From Rotaria sordida (taxonomy: Eukaryota > Rotifera > Eurotatoria > Philodinida > Philodinidae), in the NCBI GenBank assembly GCA_905250125.1, contig CAJNOL010000345.1, positions 60,993-124,992 on the forward strand: a stretch of 64,000 bases of DNA, in the 5' to 3' direction. The notes beneath the pieces are model-generated. The model did no database searches and was not told the DNA's origin. It saw only the letters and a list, made by a program, of their open reading frames with translations. Of the stretch, positions 45,342 to 58,440 are shown piece after piece. Made by a program: the position numbers and the translations under genes. Within the stretch, counting starts at the first letter, position 1; every line of letters begins with the position of its first letter.

Positions 45342-47515
45342 TATATAGATAATATATTGTCTAATAAATCAAGTTTTAAATAACAATCGTATAAATATAA
45401 ATATGTGAAGAATTATAATAGCATTGCTTTAACAAAGAAGACAGTGGTATGCACTTATTTTAACTGACGTTTGATTTATATAGTTATGTAGATTTATGAT
45501 AATTTCTACAAGACAAATTAATGGCAAATAAAAAAAGAGTCATTGAGTAAAGTTTGTTTTATAAGCTATTTTCTTTGTTCGACATAATTGACAGTCAGCA
45601 GTGGTTATCTGTCTTATATTTATGTAGAGCTTTTTCAGCTTCATATGCATATGATGTGCTGATTGCCTAATATAATAAAATAACATGACAACAAATTTTT
45701 TCTCTTTCGTGCATATGTTATGTCAACTAAAGATCATCATAGAGAGAATAGAATAGAATAGAACAAAACATACATCGCCATAAAAAATATAATTATAACA
45801 AAATTTCTTTTTTACTTTAATGTGTTCGACTACTTGATCAAGCATGATGCATGTTGGCATAACATAGTTTCTGCTTCATTTAACATACATTATAAAAATA
45901 ATGGAAATGTCGATGTTTTTTTTTTAATTATAATATATTTTAATATAATATAAAGATATATTTTAATGATCTTTTGATACTGATAACAAGCAAATTAGTT
46001 CATCTATTTTTTTTTTCTTTTGATTTTATTGTATTTAAGTGCTATAAATACGACATTGTTATGAATACTAATAATATATTTCTTCATGGGACTATGTTTC
46101 TCGTTGTTCATTCATCTACATACATTATTTTTCAATTTTGACATAAATTCTAACAGTTTTGAAATGATGAAATATTGTTTATAGATTAAACAGTTATACT
46201 ATCAAAATCTGTTGTGAATTATTTTCAATATTTACCATTAAAACAAAATTATACGTATCTAAATTGTATTGTTAATTTTCACTGATATTTTTTCGAATGT
46301 TTATAAATAAGATTTGTGTGATCTACATAATTTATGAGATATAAGTTTCAGATTATTTTGTTGTTTTCAACAACACATTAGACAAAATCCTCGTACGGCG
46401 TTGTATATTTCACTAATAGCTAATGTGAGTAGTTATGTTTATGTTACAATTGCCATTATCTCTAATGTTACTTACAACAATCGCTTTTGGCTTCCAATCA
46501 GCATTTGCTTGGCTTTTCAGGGTTTATTCTCGTTATTAATAACTTAGTTAGAATGTAAACAGAATACAAAGAAGCAGCTCAGACATAGAAGTTCTTTTAT
46601 ATATATGGTCATAGTTAAAATTAGATTGTTGATTTCTTTGTGTAATATTATACTTTGTACATCTGATCAATATGTAACAAAATTAGAGAAAAGAATTAAT
46701 AATTTAAAATAAATTATCAAACAGAATTTTTAAATAAATTTAAATTATTCTTATTGAATGATTAATTATAAATTAATAAACTTTTTTCTCGTTAAAATTA
46801 AATTACAGATAAAATCTTCATGAACTATTTTCTAGTTAAATAAAAATTTCGACATCTTGATTCTGACATACATAGTGTCAGATATATTTTTAAGAGTTAA
46901 TTTTATAATCAAGCAATATTCTACTATTTTGATGTCATGAAGCCGATTCTATTATATTAATGACGTATGAAATAAGTCTCTAGTCACTGTTTTTATTGGC
47001 CGGAAAGTATTTTGTATGTCAAAATGAACTATCGCATTAGAGGTCATCAAAAACATTATTAGAGTTATCGATCTTTAGGAAAAATCTATTTTCCTCTGGA
47101 TTAGTTTAATGAATAAAATTAAGTTTTCTCATTAGAATCTATAAAAATGAATTAATGAATATTATTCTTCATTTTTCTTTTCTAAATTGTTTTTTCTTTG
47201 ACATATTTAAAAAAAAATTAACATGAAAATGAAAAATTTAACTTGTTTTTGTTCAAAAATAAATTTGTATCATACTGCAATATCTTTTAATCAATATTGG
47301 AAAATCATTGTTTTTTTGTTACATATTTTTCTGAAAATATACATCGAAAGATTCTTAATTCGTATTTGTTAATTAATGCTTGGACAAACATAAAATCATT
47401 TTATACAAGAAAAACAATCACAACAATAACAATTAATCAATAGTCAAAAAAAAAAAAATATATATATATATATTTTATTGTATTCTGTAATTTCTTTACA
47501 TAAACAAATGAATAT
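45342..47515. other. Intergenic stretch between convergent genes
   Basis: AT-rich, with a (TA)n run near 47458-47473 and a GAATAGAATAGAA string near 45747-45760. No exon or element boundary was found. Confidence 0.45.
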
Positions 47516-48733
47516 TTAGTCATCTGATGATACTCTTTGTGATGATATAAGTGGAATCGAACAAGGTGCTGATGTATTACTTCCTCGATCACATTCAATA
47601 TCAGGGATTTTCATACTTAATTCATATGCTCTAGGATTTGATTGGAATGTTGTTCCCGTTGACATATTTTCTATGCCGTTTTGCTTTTGTCTAGTACCAA
47701 CATTAAATAAACCACAACATGTTGTTAAACTATGCCAATAATGTAAATAACCAGCACGAAAATTTGACGACATAACACCATATATAGCGGGGTTAACACA
47801 TGAATTACTCATAGCCATAAGATGAAAAGCAAAATAAACATGTGGAACATAGTCTTGATGAATAATTTCATCAAGATATGGACGTAATATATTTGTATAT
47901 AATTGCATTGGAAGCCAACATACACCAAACACAATAACAACAACAAAACACATTTTGATAACTTTTTGTTTAGATTTTTTTATTTTAGCATCACGTTCTG
48001 AATGTGCTTCACCTGGTGCACGACTTTGATGTAATCGCCAACCAAGACGTATATAAATTATTGTTAATAAACATAAAGGAATTAAATAAATGATAGTAAT
48101 CGTTGCCATATTATAAGCTGCTTGTAATGATGGTGGAAGACCGGTTCCGTCACATATTGTTTGTGAATATTCTTTTATATTATTTGAATCAAGATGAAAA
48201 CAATAATGACTTATATTCATATCAATAAATATTGGTGAACTGAATAATATTGAAAATGTCCAAAGTAAACCAATTAATAAACGACATTGTTTTCTTGTTA
48301 ATTTTGGATTTAATGGATGAATTATAGCTATATAACGATCAACTGACATTGCTATTAATGTATAAACTGTACAAACGACAAAAACAGATTGTGCAAAAGA
48401 TGTAAATTTACACATAAATGTTCCAAATGGCCAATCAGATAAAAGATAATCTGATATAAGTACGATCGGAATACAAAAAAGACCGATGAAAAGATCTGTT
48501 AGAGCTAAATTAGCAATGAATAAATTTGTCACCGTAACAATGCCCATGAAATGAAATACAATAAGACATACAAGAGCATTTCCACCAACAGTAAGAATAC
48601 TCAATAAAGTATAGACAATAAGTGCTGTCGCTTGAAGATATGATGGTGGTATAGGTGGTGGTGAATCCATGTAAGTTGTTCCAGGTGGAGATGCATTGCA
48701 TGCAATAGTAATTGTTAAATTCTTGGAATCCAT
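47516..48733 (-). CDS. Neuropeptide GPCR of the RYamide/NPY/NPFF-like group (single exon)
   Basis: An intronless frame encodes 405 aa with seven membrane segments and canonical class A features: GGNALVC in TM1 (GNxxV type), NLFIANLALTDLF in TM2 (LAxxD), SVDRYIAIIHPL after TM3 (DRY), the Cys pair FMCKF/HYCFHL, FGVCWLPMQLY in TM6 (CWLP) and SNSCVNPAIYG in TM7 (NPxxY). The N-terminus has two N-glycosylation sites (NLT, NAS) before a Pro-rich segment. The intracellular loop 3 is short and basic (KIKKSKQK). A Cys pair (TTCCGL) after helix 8 may be palmitoylated. Spacing around DWPFG.FMCKF and VDRYIAI resembles RYamide/luqin and neuropeptide Y-type receptors. The ligand should be an amidated peptide, but the subtype is not certain. 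Confidence 0.9.
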   Translation of the reverse strand: MDSKNLTITIACNASPPGTTYMDSPPPIPPSYLQATALIVYTLLSILTVGGNALVCLIVFHFMGIVTVTNLFIANLALTDLFIGLFCIPIVLISDYLLSDWPFGTFMCKFTSFAQSVFVVCTVYTLIAMSVDRYIAIIHPLNPKLTRKQCRLLIGLLWTFSILFSSPIFIDMNISHYCFHLDSNNIKEYSQTICDGTGLPPSLQAAYNMATITIIYLIPLCLLTIIYIRLGWRLHQSRAPGEAHSERDAKIKKSKQKVIKMCFVVVIVFGVCWLPMQLYTNILRPYLDEIIHQDYVPHVYFAFHLMAMSNSCVNPAIYGVMSSNFRAGYLHYWHSLTTCCGLFNVGTRQKQNGIENMSTGTTFQSNPRAYELSMKIPDIECDRGSNTSAPCSIPLISSQRVSSDD

Positions 48734-51700
48734 TATTATCTATTTAATATTGTTCGATTATTTAGTTTCAACATAAACTTATTTTCTAAAAGAAAATATG
48801 AATATATAAATATTTCGATAAGCAACAAGAAAAAGAAAAGCCATTTTATTTATATGCTTTTAACACAAGAGCATTGTGCCTGAGGGAAATCCCATGAAAT
48901 TAACTAGATCACTTGATTTGATTTATATTCTGAAGACTCGTCTAGCTATTTTCAAACAAAAATACACTAAATGTATTTATGTAACATAATTTCATTAATT
49001 GTATTGACTGTCCTATCTCTCCAGAGGTTAATTTACTAAAAAAAGCACATCATGTATGTAAAATCGCTTTACGTATTTTCGTTATAGATGTTGTCTAAAA
49101 CAAAATGATCTTCTTAACATCACTTACTAAAGAAAAAAAAAAAGTACCGCTTGTATTATACGTGTTTCTTTTTTTTTGTATATCTCATTGTTAGCATATG
49201 TAAAAGCTTTTTTCGGACGATTTTTCTGTCGAACAAAATGATGCGATGTACTATTAAAATTATTAGTATGTGAAACTCGTCTTACCGATGCGCATCCGTC
49301 TAATATCCACTATTGAAGACGACGTGTTGAGAACAAGATAGTAGAGAAAGGAAGAGAAGAAGGAGAAAACCAGAAAAAGAAAAGGAGGAAAAGAAGATGA
49401 AGAAGAAAAGTTTTGTATAATATTTTATTCTCATATTGAGCCTATTGATCTTGATTATTTTTCTTCAATATAGCTTATAATAAGATAGTCAAAGAGAATC
49501 ATATATTAACGTTAAATATTAATAACAAAATACGTATGTTGTCATGTTTACTATTCTTTAAAGAAGAAAAACTCGATATAAGTAATTTATATTTTTTCTG
49601 TTTTTCTATTTATACTTATTAAAAAAATAACACCAATGAATACGAATATGATACAATTATAGCTAATGAAGGTTATTTGTACTTGTCATTATGAAACATT
49701 ATTCATAACATATTTTATGAATGTAAAGAAATGAGAAAGTCTCATTACCACGATTGATTCAATCGAAAAGGAAAACAAACAAATCATGATATATAAGTAA
49801 CTAAAAAAAAGAAATAACATTTCAAACCAATCCTGTCAATAATGATAACACCATAATGGTGCAGATAATATATTTCGATATGAAAAATGAATCATGTTTT
49901 ATTTTATGTGGCAAATGAATTCTCTGTAGATATGGTAAAAAACAAAAAAAAAAGCATTAATAACATTTCATTAATTGTGAACACGCACATTATCATGTTT
50001 CTAATATTTATATATGATCTATATATCTTAGGCATAATACTAATAAATATATATATATTTTGTGTTAATAATATTCATGGTGTTATTTCTTTGATGCTAA
50101 TCAAATAAATCATTGAATAATTAATATAAGGCCTAGTTAGATGATTATAAATCAAGTCAAAAAAAAAGTTATATGTTTTAGATTAGTAAAGGATAAGAAT
50201 GAAAAGAAAAATTGCTAATAAATATCGACATTAATTATAGTACTTGCAAAGAATAAACAAAATAAAAGAATTGTATAATCATTATTTAGGAAAAATGAAT
50301 AGAAAGAAAGATAAAATTTATTATTGCGTGACGTTTTTCAAGATTTTTTTTTCTCAGAAGCAAAAAAATTGCTTTTCATAGAGTATTATAATAGAGATAG
50401 ATGATGAGTTTAATCCATAATAATCTTTACTTACAATATACAGGAAGGATGTATTAAACTGATGAATAATATATACTTCTCTTCTTTTCTGCATGGATGG
50501 AATGACGCCTTCGTTGGTAAAATACGTATGAATAAATCTTTTTCTTTTTCTATGCCCTGCTGATATTAATATATAGTCATTAGATGCAAGGACAAATCTT
50601 GCTTTATAAGACAATTCAACTACTTTTTTAAATTAATGTTTCTTTTTGAAGATCTAATTACTAAATAAATTATGTCAAGTATTATCTGTCTATGTTGATC
50701 TTCATCTTAGAAGCATGTTACTCTTCCTACAAATTTTCTTCTAATAAACAACATAGCTTACTTACGTGTATCACTTTCTTATTACTACTATAAGAGTATT
50801 AACATATTATAGGAAAGCATCTATAATGAATTAATTTACTTCTATTTCACTATACACAAAGGAATATTAATATTCAACTTTTATTATTTCTCATTTATAC
50901 TTAACAAAATTATTTAGGAACAGAGTTATGATTTTCTTTATAAAATCTTATAAAATTTTTATTCTATATATAGAAAAAGAACTACTGAATTGTTAGTGTT
51001 ACTTATAAAATAGTAAAAGAAGAAAGAAGAAAATAATGTAATGAATCTCATTTCTCAAGAGGTTTTTCTTCGTAGAGTAATAATTGTATCTATATAAATT
51101 TCATTGATCAATTCATTGATTTAGAACTAAGAAGAAAAAACAATTTAACAAACTAGATTTGTGTTTTTGCTACTACTATTACGTACGACATCAATCAAAT
51201 AAGATATTTTTAGCATTCAGTATGTTCATTTTCAACAAATAAAATATTTATTAACAATATGAGAACATCGTATTTAAAATTACAAGAAAAAAACTCTATA
51301 ACGTACGTTTTTTTTTTCCACTATTTTTAACACATTATTTGATCTATCAAGTGTAGAAAAAAATTATATGTTTTAAATGTTTCTCCATCCAGTATTCTAT
51401 CATTAAAGTACACTTAGATATTTTCTATGAAAACTAAACTTGTATTGAAATTAACTGAAAAATCTGATAAGTGGAATATTTTTTTTTTCTCGTGATGAAT
51501 CATAGAAAATCAAGACAAATGTCTAGAAAAAAAAAACAGAAAAGGTAATGACATTTAACGACATGTTCCCATTTTATTTTGAATATAGTTATAGTTTCTA
51601 TGTATGTATTAAATATTATTCTTTTCGAATACTTGACTCGAATATGCTTGATTTCCTATTATTCTTAAGTGTTCATTTCATATAAAAATCATGAAGTTTA

Positions 51701-51930
51701 GTGACGTTAATTTCAAAGAAAATTATTTCCTTTTAAATACCATAAAGATTCAATCAACTGTTTGACTAATTACAAAAAAAAAGTTAAACGAAATCATTTT
51801 AGCGTTTAAATTAAATGAACTCAGTTCAATGTAATGGAAATAGGAAAGATTAACACAAGAAAAAACTAAACACGAATTTATAAAACTAATATATATGATA
51901 CGTCTATGGAAAGTTTATGGGTCATACATA
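48734..51930. other. Intergenic stretch
   Basis: It has a purine-rich run near 49330-49410 (GAAGGAGAAAA..), many A/T homopolymers, and no open frame with protein-like content. Confidence 0.45.
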
Positions 51931-52793
51931 AAGGGTGTGCAATAAGTTCTGGTTCCCTTCAAGTAATATTCTTTTCTTCCATGATTTTTTTTAGTAGAAT
52001 AGACTGATATTTACAGTATATATACTAGATCTACTCTACACTAGAATTTCAGTCTTCTATCTATTGTAGTCATAGAAATATAAGTAACTTAAAATTCATA
52101 GGAATTTTTTTGATTTATTTTCTCATTATCTGATGCATTATATTAAAAAACAGATTATAGCATAAGATGCAGCATGAAAAGCTCTACAACCTTCATAGTA
52201 AAGTTTATTTTAATTGTGTACCTTTTGTTTCCAAAAAAAACTGTGTGACCACTTTTTTTGCGATGTCGAAGATTAGTCAACCCTTTTTGAAAATAATAGG
52301 TACCCAGTTAAGATAAGCTTTAGTATGTAGATAATAGAGCCTTTCATGCTACATCTTGTTGTATATCCTTCTTTTTAAAGAGAGCGTATGATGTGATAAA
52401 AAGATGAAATAAAGAAAAAAGAATTCGTTCATGTAGAAAAAAACAGTAACCTTCGTGCAACATCAAAAGTCGACCTTGTATAATTTTCCTTTTTTTGAAA
52501 ACAAAAGATATATAATTAAAATAAACTTCACTATAGAGGTTGTAGAGCTTTTCATGCTGCATCTTATGCTATAATCTGTTTTTTAATATAACGTATTAAA
52601 TGATGAGAAAATAAATCAAAAAAATTCCTATGAATTTTAAGTTATTTATATTTCTATGACTACAATAGATAGAAGACTGAAATTCTAGTGTAGAGTAGAT
52701 CTAGTATATATACTGTAAATATCAGTCTATTCTACTAAAAAAAATCATGGAAGAAAAGAATATTACTTGAAGAGAATAATCAGAACTTATTAC
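51931..52793. mobile_element. Fold-back element with nearly identical arms of about 300 bp
   Basis: The left arm (about 51931-52240) and right arm (about 52495-52793) are inverted copies with few differences: AATAAGTTCTGGTTCCCTTC on the left pairs with the complement of the right end, and long stretches such as AGTAGAATAGACTGATATTT and ACTAGATCTACTCTACACTA are exact. A third, diverged copy of the inner arm (AGAGCCTTTCATGCTACATC, 52335-52430) lies in the loop, in the same orientation as the right arm. No coding. The low arm divergence suggests recent origin or gene conversion between arms. Confidence 0.85.
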
Positions 52794-53499
52794 ATATTAT
52801 TTATAAATTAATTTAAATTGAAATGTGAAAAGTGATACATTTTTTAATTTTTTTGTAAGCAATAACGCTTTATTTCATAGGAAAAAATGATTTATCACTG
52901 CTATACAAAATACAGATTGAAGCATCTGTTCTTTGACATGATATATTTTTTAACATAGCAGTTGCTTCTAATCATTTTACAACAATAGAAAGAGCATGAT
53001 TTATATAAAAAAACATTAATCAAACAAGAGAAAAAATAAGTATCAATATTACATCAAATATTCATTGTATTAATATTTTTACAGATATGTTTCATTATAA
53101 AATGTATGATTAAACATCAATGAAATATATATATTTTTTAAGTAGTACTATGCCAAGTTAATCTTGAAAGAGAGTAAGATCATCACTATAAATTGTCACC
53201 ACAGTTCAATTGAAAGAAGAACGTAAATAGCTCTTGAGTAGTTGAAAGAGTTCACATGATCTTTTTTTCATTTGTTAAATAACTTTACTCTTCAAAATTT
53301 CATTGAACTTACTTTCGAATAAATGCTACCTATGCCTATGAACGTCATAATCATCATAAGTCTGGTAATGGCAAAATTCGAGTTTGTTCTGAGAGATCTA
53401 AAATAATCATTGAAGAAGAAATCGATGAAATTCATAATGTTTATCAATCTATTCCTGGATGAAATGGTCAATCTATTTTAAAAATATGTTCCATATTGC
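52794..53499. other. Intergenic stretch between two elements
   Basis: AT-rich; no exon or repeat boundary seen. It ends with the left target duplication of the hAT element. Confidence 0.4.
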
Positions 53500-54194
53500 T
53501 AGCGGCGGTGCCAGGAATTTAGACTAGGGTGGGCTCAGGCCTACTAAATTTTAAACAGGATGGGCTCAGCATTATCGAATCTTTACACACTAAAAATGGT
53601 AGTCTAAGCTGTTTTCAACTCTTAGGTTCATCAAAGAATTTTCTTTTCTATGTTAAATAAACAATATACATGTATATATATAGAGAGAGAGAGCTTGATT
53701 ATTTATTTTCAAAAGTTTTAGATAATCCTAACATAATAAAATTCTGCTGTTCTTATGATTTCGTGCGAATTTATCTACTATTTGTTCATAATCTATAAAA
53801 ATGTCACGCTCAATAGCCAAGACTGTTAAGTCACTTAAGCGAGCATCAGACATAGAATTACGAAGATAGTTCTTTATTATTTTCATCTTTGAGAATGAGC
53901 GTTCGCATATCACTTGTGAAACCGGCATTGTCATAGCATTTTTGACCATTAGTATTGTTTGTGGAAATGCAGTAGAATATGGAATTAATTCTTTTAAGAA
54001 TTGATGTTGCCCATTACAAAACATAACTAATAGAAAATAAGAAAAGATCTTAATGGTGAACTAGCCGTAGTATGTTGCGACATCGCTCAGATAAAATATT
54101 GTTTTTTCTAAGATCTGAAAAAAATTTCAGGGTGGGCTCAAACAATTCCAGGGTGGGCTCAGCCCACCCCAGGCCACCCTTGGCGCCGCCACTA
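53500..54194 (-). mobile_element. hAT element, internally deleted, with 8-bp target duplication
   Basis: The direct repeat CATATTGC flanks both ends (53492-53499 and 54195-54202), the 8-bp duplication typical of hAT. The termini are inverted repeats: left TAGCGGCGGTGCCAGG, right (reverse complement) TAGTGGCGGCGCCAAG. The subterminal string GGGTGGGCTCA recurs several times near both ends. The 695-bp element retains only the C-terminal dimerisation part of the transposase, on the minus strand. Confidence 0.93.
53728..54024 (-). pseudogene. hAT transposase C-terminal (dimerisation) fragment
   Basis: The open frame of about 98 codons contains the hAT C-terminal dimerisation signature: AMTMPVSQVICERSFSKMKI, then IKNYLRNSMSDARLSDLTVLAIE. 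The Ser-Phe-Ser-Lys and Leu-rich spacing match the ZMYM/DUF4371-like branch of hAT transposases. The zinc finger and catalytic domains are absent, so it is a remnant although the frame here is intact. Confidence 0.85.
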
Positions 54195-55794
54195 CATATT
54201 GCAGACAACGATTGCATCACATTATAACAGAACATTCTTTATTAATGTTATTTATATTGAAATATATTCAGTAACTCTATCAAAAAGAATAGTCTTACAA
54301 TATAGATCGGGTTGAAGTGTGTAAAAGCTTTATTACAAATGTTGGCAGTTACGAGGATCAGAGAGAATTTTTTTTTTCTCTAATGAAACAACTTTTATTT
54401 TAATTGAATAGCCAACAAATCCCAACCTTAGAAGCAATGTCTACAAAATATTTGTTTTAGATGTTTTGAAAAAAAAAATGAATTTAGATAGAAGAATGCA
54501 ATTATCATAGAGTGCATCTCATTCCTCTCTTAGAAATTGCTTGTTTTTCTCAGCAAAACTCGATTTTTTTCTTTTGAAAAAGGTCATCGGGTAAGGAAAA
54601 ATAATGTCGACATTCTCGCAGCAAAAAAACAACTGTATGTACGCTACTCCACTTTTTTTACTTCATCAAATCGCTGTAGTTATCCATAGAAATGAATCAG
54701 AGGAGTGCTTAGAATTAAAAAAAACAATACATCAATAATTATGTACTATTTCACGGTCATAATATAAGTTTTGATTCAAACAATTTGAAACGATAATTAA
54801 AATCGTTTTTTTTTTCATCTTTATCTATGTATTAGATGAAAATTTGAACAATAAACAAAAAAAAAAAAGAAAGAATAGTTTTCATCATAGCAGTTGATAT
54901 ATCAATGAATTGTAATATGTAAAAGAACAAAAGATAGATTTTACTGCTTCTTTATTATCCCTTGAATATACTTGTGTAGCCGTTATGTTACTGACTTCTG
55001 TGTCATTATGTCTATGCATGACCTTTGTGTCTATTGCCAATTATCTTCCAACATATAAAAGAAACAAATCAATACCGAAAGATATCACAAAATAACTTTT
55101 TAAATAAGTCCTATTAGTAGATTTTATAAGGCTATTCTAGACAAAATACTTCATATTTTTTCTATGTGTTTTCGGTAATTCTCTTCCAGCAATCATTCTC
55201 GACTTGTTGGTAGCTACATATCAAACCGAAAGAGACTATTTTCATGCAAAATATACAAGAGACGGAGCACAAATAATATATTTAATGGTTACATTAAAAG
55301 ATTTACATGGTTACAGTATACATATTCATTTTGAAAAATAGTAAGATAACAAATAACATGATAAATACTGCAATTCTTATTGCAGATGTAAGAGATATAG
55401 AATATAGGAAATATACGATTTAATAATGGTATAGGAAGTAATAAATGTATGGATTTCTAGGTCATGCTTGAGGAAGTGAATGTGTTCTCTTTGCCTACAC
55501 CTCACAGTCTAATCAATTTGATTTGTAATGAATTGTTGATTCGAATGTCGACCGAAAGGATATCATATCATTCGTTGACAAAAGGATTTCGCCGTTTTTC
55601 AAGTATTTGCCCAAATCCAATGAAATTCTGGTTACTAAGACAACTAAATGAGATACATCTAGTACTAAATTAATGTGAAATTAGAAAATTTTTTATTTAA
55701 TATTATTTCCAGAAAGATGATGGTGTTTTAGAGTTCATAGATTCATGTGAAAATTTAAGCAAAAAAAAGTACTTATCAGCACTGGATTTAAATA
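54195..55794. other. Intergenic stretch
   Basis: No exon was supported. Short frames such as 55464-55673 lack recognisable features. Confidence 0.4.
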
Positions 55795-56404
55795 AATTAA
55801 TATTCATTGTTGGTCAAATTCTATTGTCATCATTCTATGTCTATATATAGAGAACTCCTGGAATAGTATAATATCCAAAAGAGTTCGTTTAGTTCCCAAC
55901 AACTATTTCAGTTAATAACTATATATTCGTATTCTTCTGCACAAGGAATCTTCGAAAAAGCATATTTCTCAATTGCGACTCGCAACTCTGTATCTATGAA
56001 GCTCGTGGTTAGACTACTTCATCAATCAAATTTCATGAATCTGCAATATGACATGGGCAAGATATGAACTTCTTGAAATCTGTACGCTTTTTCTAAATAT
56101 TATGTAAAACAGGGATATTTTGAGAGACTCATATCTTACCCATGTCATATTGCAGATTCATGAAATTTGATTGATGAGATAGTCTAACTACGAGCTTCAT
56201 GGATACAGAGTAACAAGTCGAAATTGAGAACTATGCTTGTTTTCGAAAATTTCTTTTGCAGAAAGATACGAGTATATAGTTATTAATTGAAATAATTATT
56301 GGGATCTAGTCGAAATCTTTTGGATATCATACTATTCTATGGGTCCTCTATATATATACATAGAACAATAGCAATATAATTTGATCAATAATGAATATTA
56401 ATTC
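55795..56404. mobile_element. Fold-back element, arms about 275 bp
   Basis: The left arm (about 55795-56072) and right arm (about 56126-56404) are inverted copies: TTAATATTCATTGTTGGTCAA outside, then TATATATAGAGAACTCCTGG/TATATATAGAGGACCCATAG, GAATAGTATAATATCCAAAAG, AACTATATATTCGTATTCTT, AAGCTCGTGGTTAGACTA and ATCAATCAAATTTCATGAAT. The spacer is about 50 bp, so the whole would form a long hairpin. Non-coding. Confidence 0.8.
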
Positions 56405-57198
56405 GTAAGTGGTACAAGATCTATTTACGACTCAATATCTGAACCGAGAGAGCAATGTCTAAACGTTGAACGTCTTGTTTCATGTTTAAAAACTATTAAT
56501 TCACTTAAAATATTTTACTTTAATGTTATAATATTCTTGACTAGTAAGTTTCATGCTCAACACTTTCTTTACAAACTAATCTAAACTGACACTATACACA
56601 AATTTAGAATGAAATAAAAGGTACTCACAGTAACTATTTAATATAAAAAAAAAACTTTAGCTGAATGTGAACGGACCTTTTATCAAGATTATTATATATC
56701 GTCACGAAGTTAAACATTCAATGCCATTATTTGGAAAACAAATAAACGTTTACTTAAAAAAACATAAAGTAAATGGAAGAATTTCTCCATACAAATAAAA
56801 AAAGAAAGACTGATTAGAAATAAGAGAATAATTGACACTACTACAATTAGTTTATTGAGAAGTTTCGTTTTTCACTCACAATATCATCAATCATAAAGAA
56901 CTAAATTCAGAAAAGCCATGTAAAATACTATAAGCGAAATAATGAAAAAGACATCGTATCTCAAACTTATCTAACAAGAAATTGGAGTCGTAAGAGAAAT
57001 TCTTGAAAATACGACTCAAAAACACTTACATGTAACGGGATACACATCATCGTAAAATGTACTTTATGATACAGTCACTGATCTTTCTCAGTTCTTTGTA
57101 ATGAAGGTTATTTCAAGCGCTTAAATACAAGAAAAATTAAGCATTTTTCAGCGATTTTCGTGATAAGTACTGGAAGGCGCTTATCAAACCCCTTTCTA
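56405..57198. other. Intergenic stretch
   Basis: AT-rich; no exon. Its last 100 bases grade into the AAGCGCTT-rich repeat to the right. Confidence 0.35.
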
Positions 57199-57715
57199 AG
57201 CTATATTAAGCAGCTTAATCGATTGAAACCGCCTTCAGCAGCTTAAGACAGTAATATTTAAGCTCTTTAAAGTAAGTTATTGAAGTGTAAGTTCCTCTAA
57301 GCCGCCGCTTGGAAATATCTTACGAATGCCAAAAATTTTCACATAGGCATTAGCAATTGTCTAAGTTCGAAAAATAAAATCGGGACCAGTAACAATACAA
57401 AATTTTAAACGGCACCGAAAAAACAGTGATTTTGAAGGTATCTCATCGTAAAGTTTAAATATGAGAAACACCACAGCACTTCTCAGCGATTTTCAGTGTA
57501 AGCGCTGTAGAGTACACAAAAATAATAAAAGTCACAACATTTTTAAGCAAAATCAATGGTATGCATTTCACAGTGCTGGTAATACTATTTTCTAAGTTCT
57601 ATTAAGCAGCTTTCAGCAGCTTGTAACGAGAAAATTTAAGCGCTTTATAGTAGCTTACTGAAGTGTGTTTTTCTAAGCCGCTTAAAAATAGCTTATACAG
57701 ACCAAAATTTTCACA
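57130..57715. repeat. Diverged tandem repeat, period about 370-390 bp, rich in AAGC(A/G)CTT motifs
   Basis: Two copies share, in order, CAGCGATTTTC, then (57199-57355 versus 57588-57715) TTCTAAG, TATTAAGCAGCTT, TTCAGCAGCTT, ATTTAAGC.CTTTA, AGTA.{1,2}TTA.TGAAGTGT, TCTAAGCCGC, and CAAAATTTTCACAT or CAAAAATTTTCACAT. The short palindromes AAGCGCTT and AAGCAGCTT occur repeatedly. No coding frame is kept between copies. Confidence 0.7.
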
Positions 57716-58440
57716 TGAAGAAAGGTAAAAATTACATGATATGCAATTTGATACAGTGTCGAATGATCTATATTTCTATTCTTCTTTAAATACTTTTTGA
57801 TACTTGTTGACGAACTTTAGATATACAAGAAAGGTGAAGATCTCTATCTTTTTCATCAACATCTTGTAATGTAGTCCTATCTTCATAATGAAATATAGCC
57901 ACAAGACTAAACTTTCACAAAAACTGTGTCCTAATTCAGGATACTAATGCTATGAGTTTCAAGAGAAACAGTTTTATTTGAAGAGATATACATTTATGGC
58001 AAAATCAAAAGCGTACTGATGATTATTCACTATTGGCAGAGAAAATATACAACGGGCTATTTGATTCCAATCTGAATTGAGAGGAAAAAATAAACACTCG
58101 TTTTCACATAGATATGAGGATAATAGCAGCTCGTGAGTTTTTTAACAAGTTCTTGTTTGACTGTGATGCATGTTAATTATGGATATATGAGAAATTAATA
58201 AAGGAAAAACTTTTTCAAATGATCTGATAATTATTCGTTAATGAAAATTTCAATCTTTCGAATATAGAGTTAACTATATGAAATATTTCATCTATCTTGA
58301 TTGAATAACATTTAACTTTATTTAATAACAAATGAGAAATTTATATATGGAAAAGTCTTTAGACATTATTCGTCGTGTCTTGATTTGAATTTTGATAATT
58401 TTCTTCACTGAATGTTAATGCTTGAAAGAGACGATGTTTT
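57716..58440. other. Short intergenic stretch downstream of the LRR gene
   Basis: No exon was seen; it is the likely 3' flank of the LRR gene. Confidence 0.35.
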
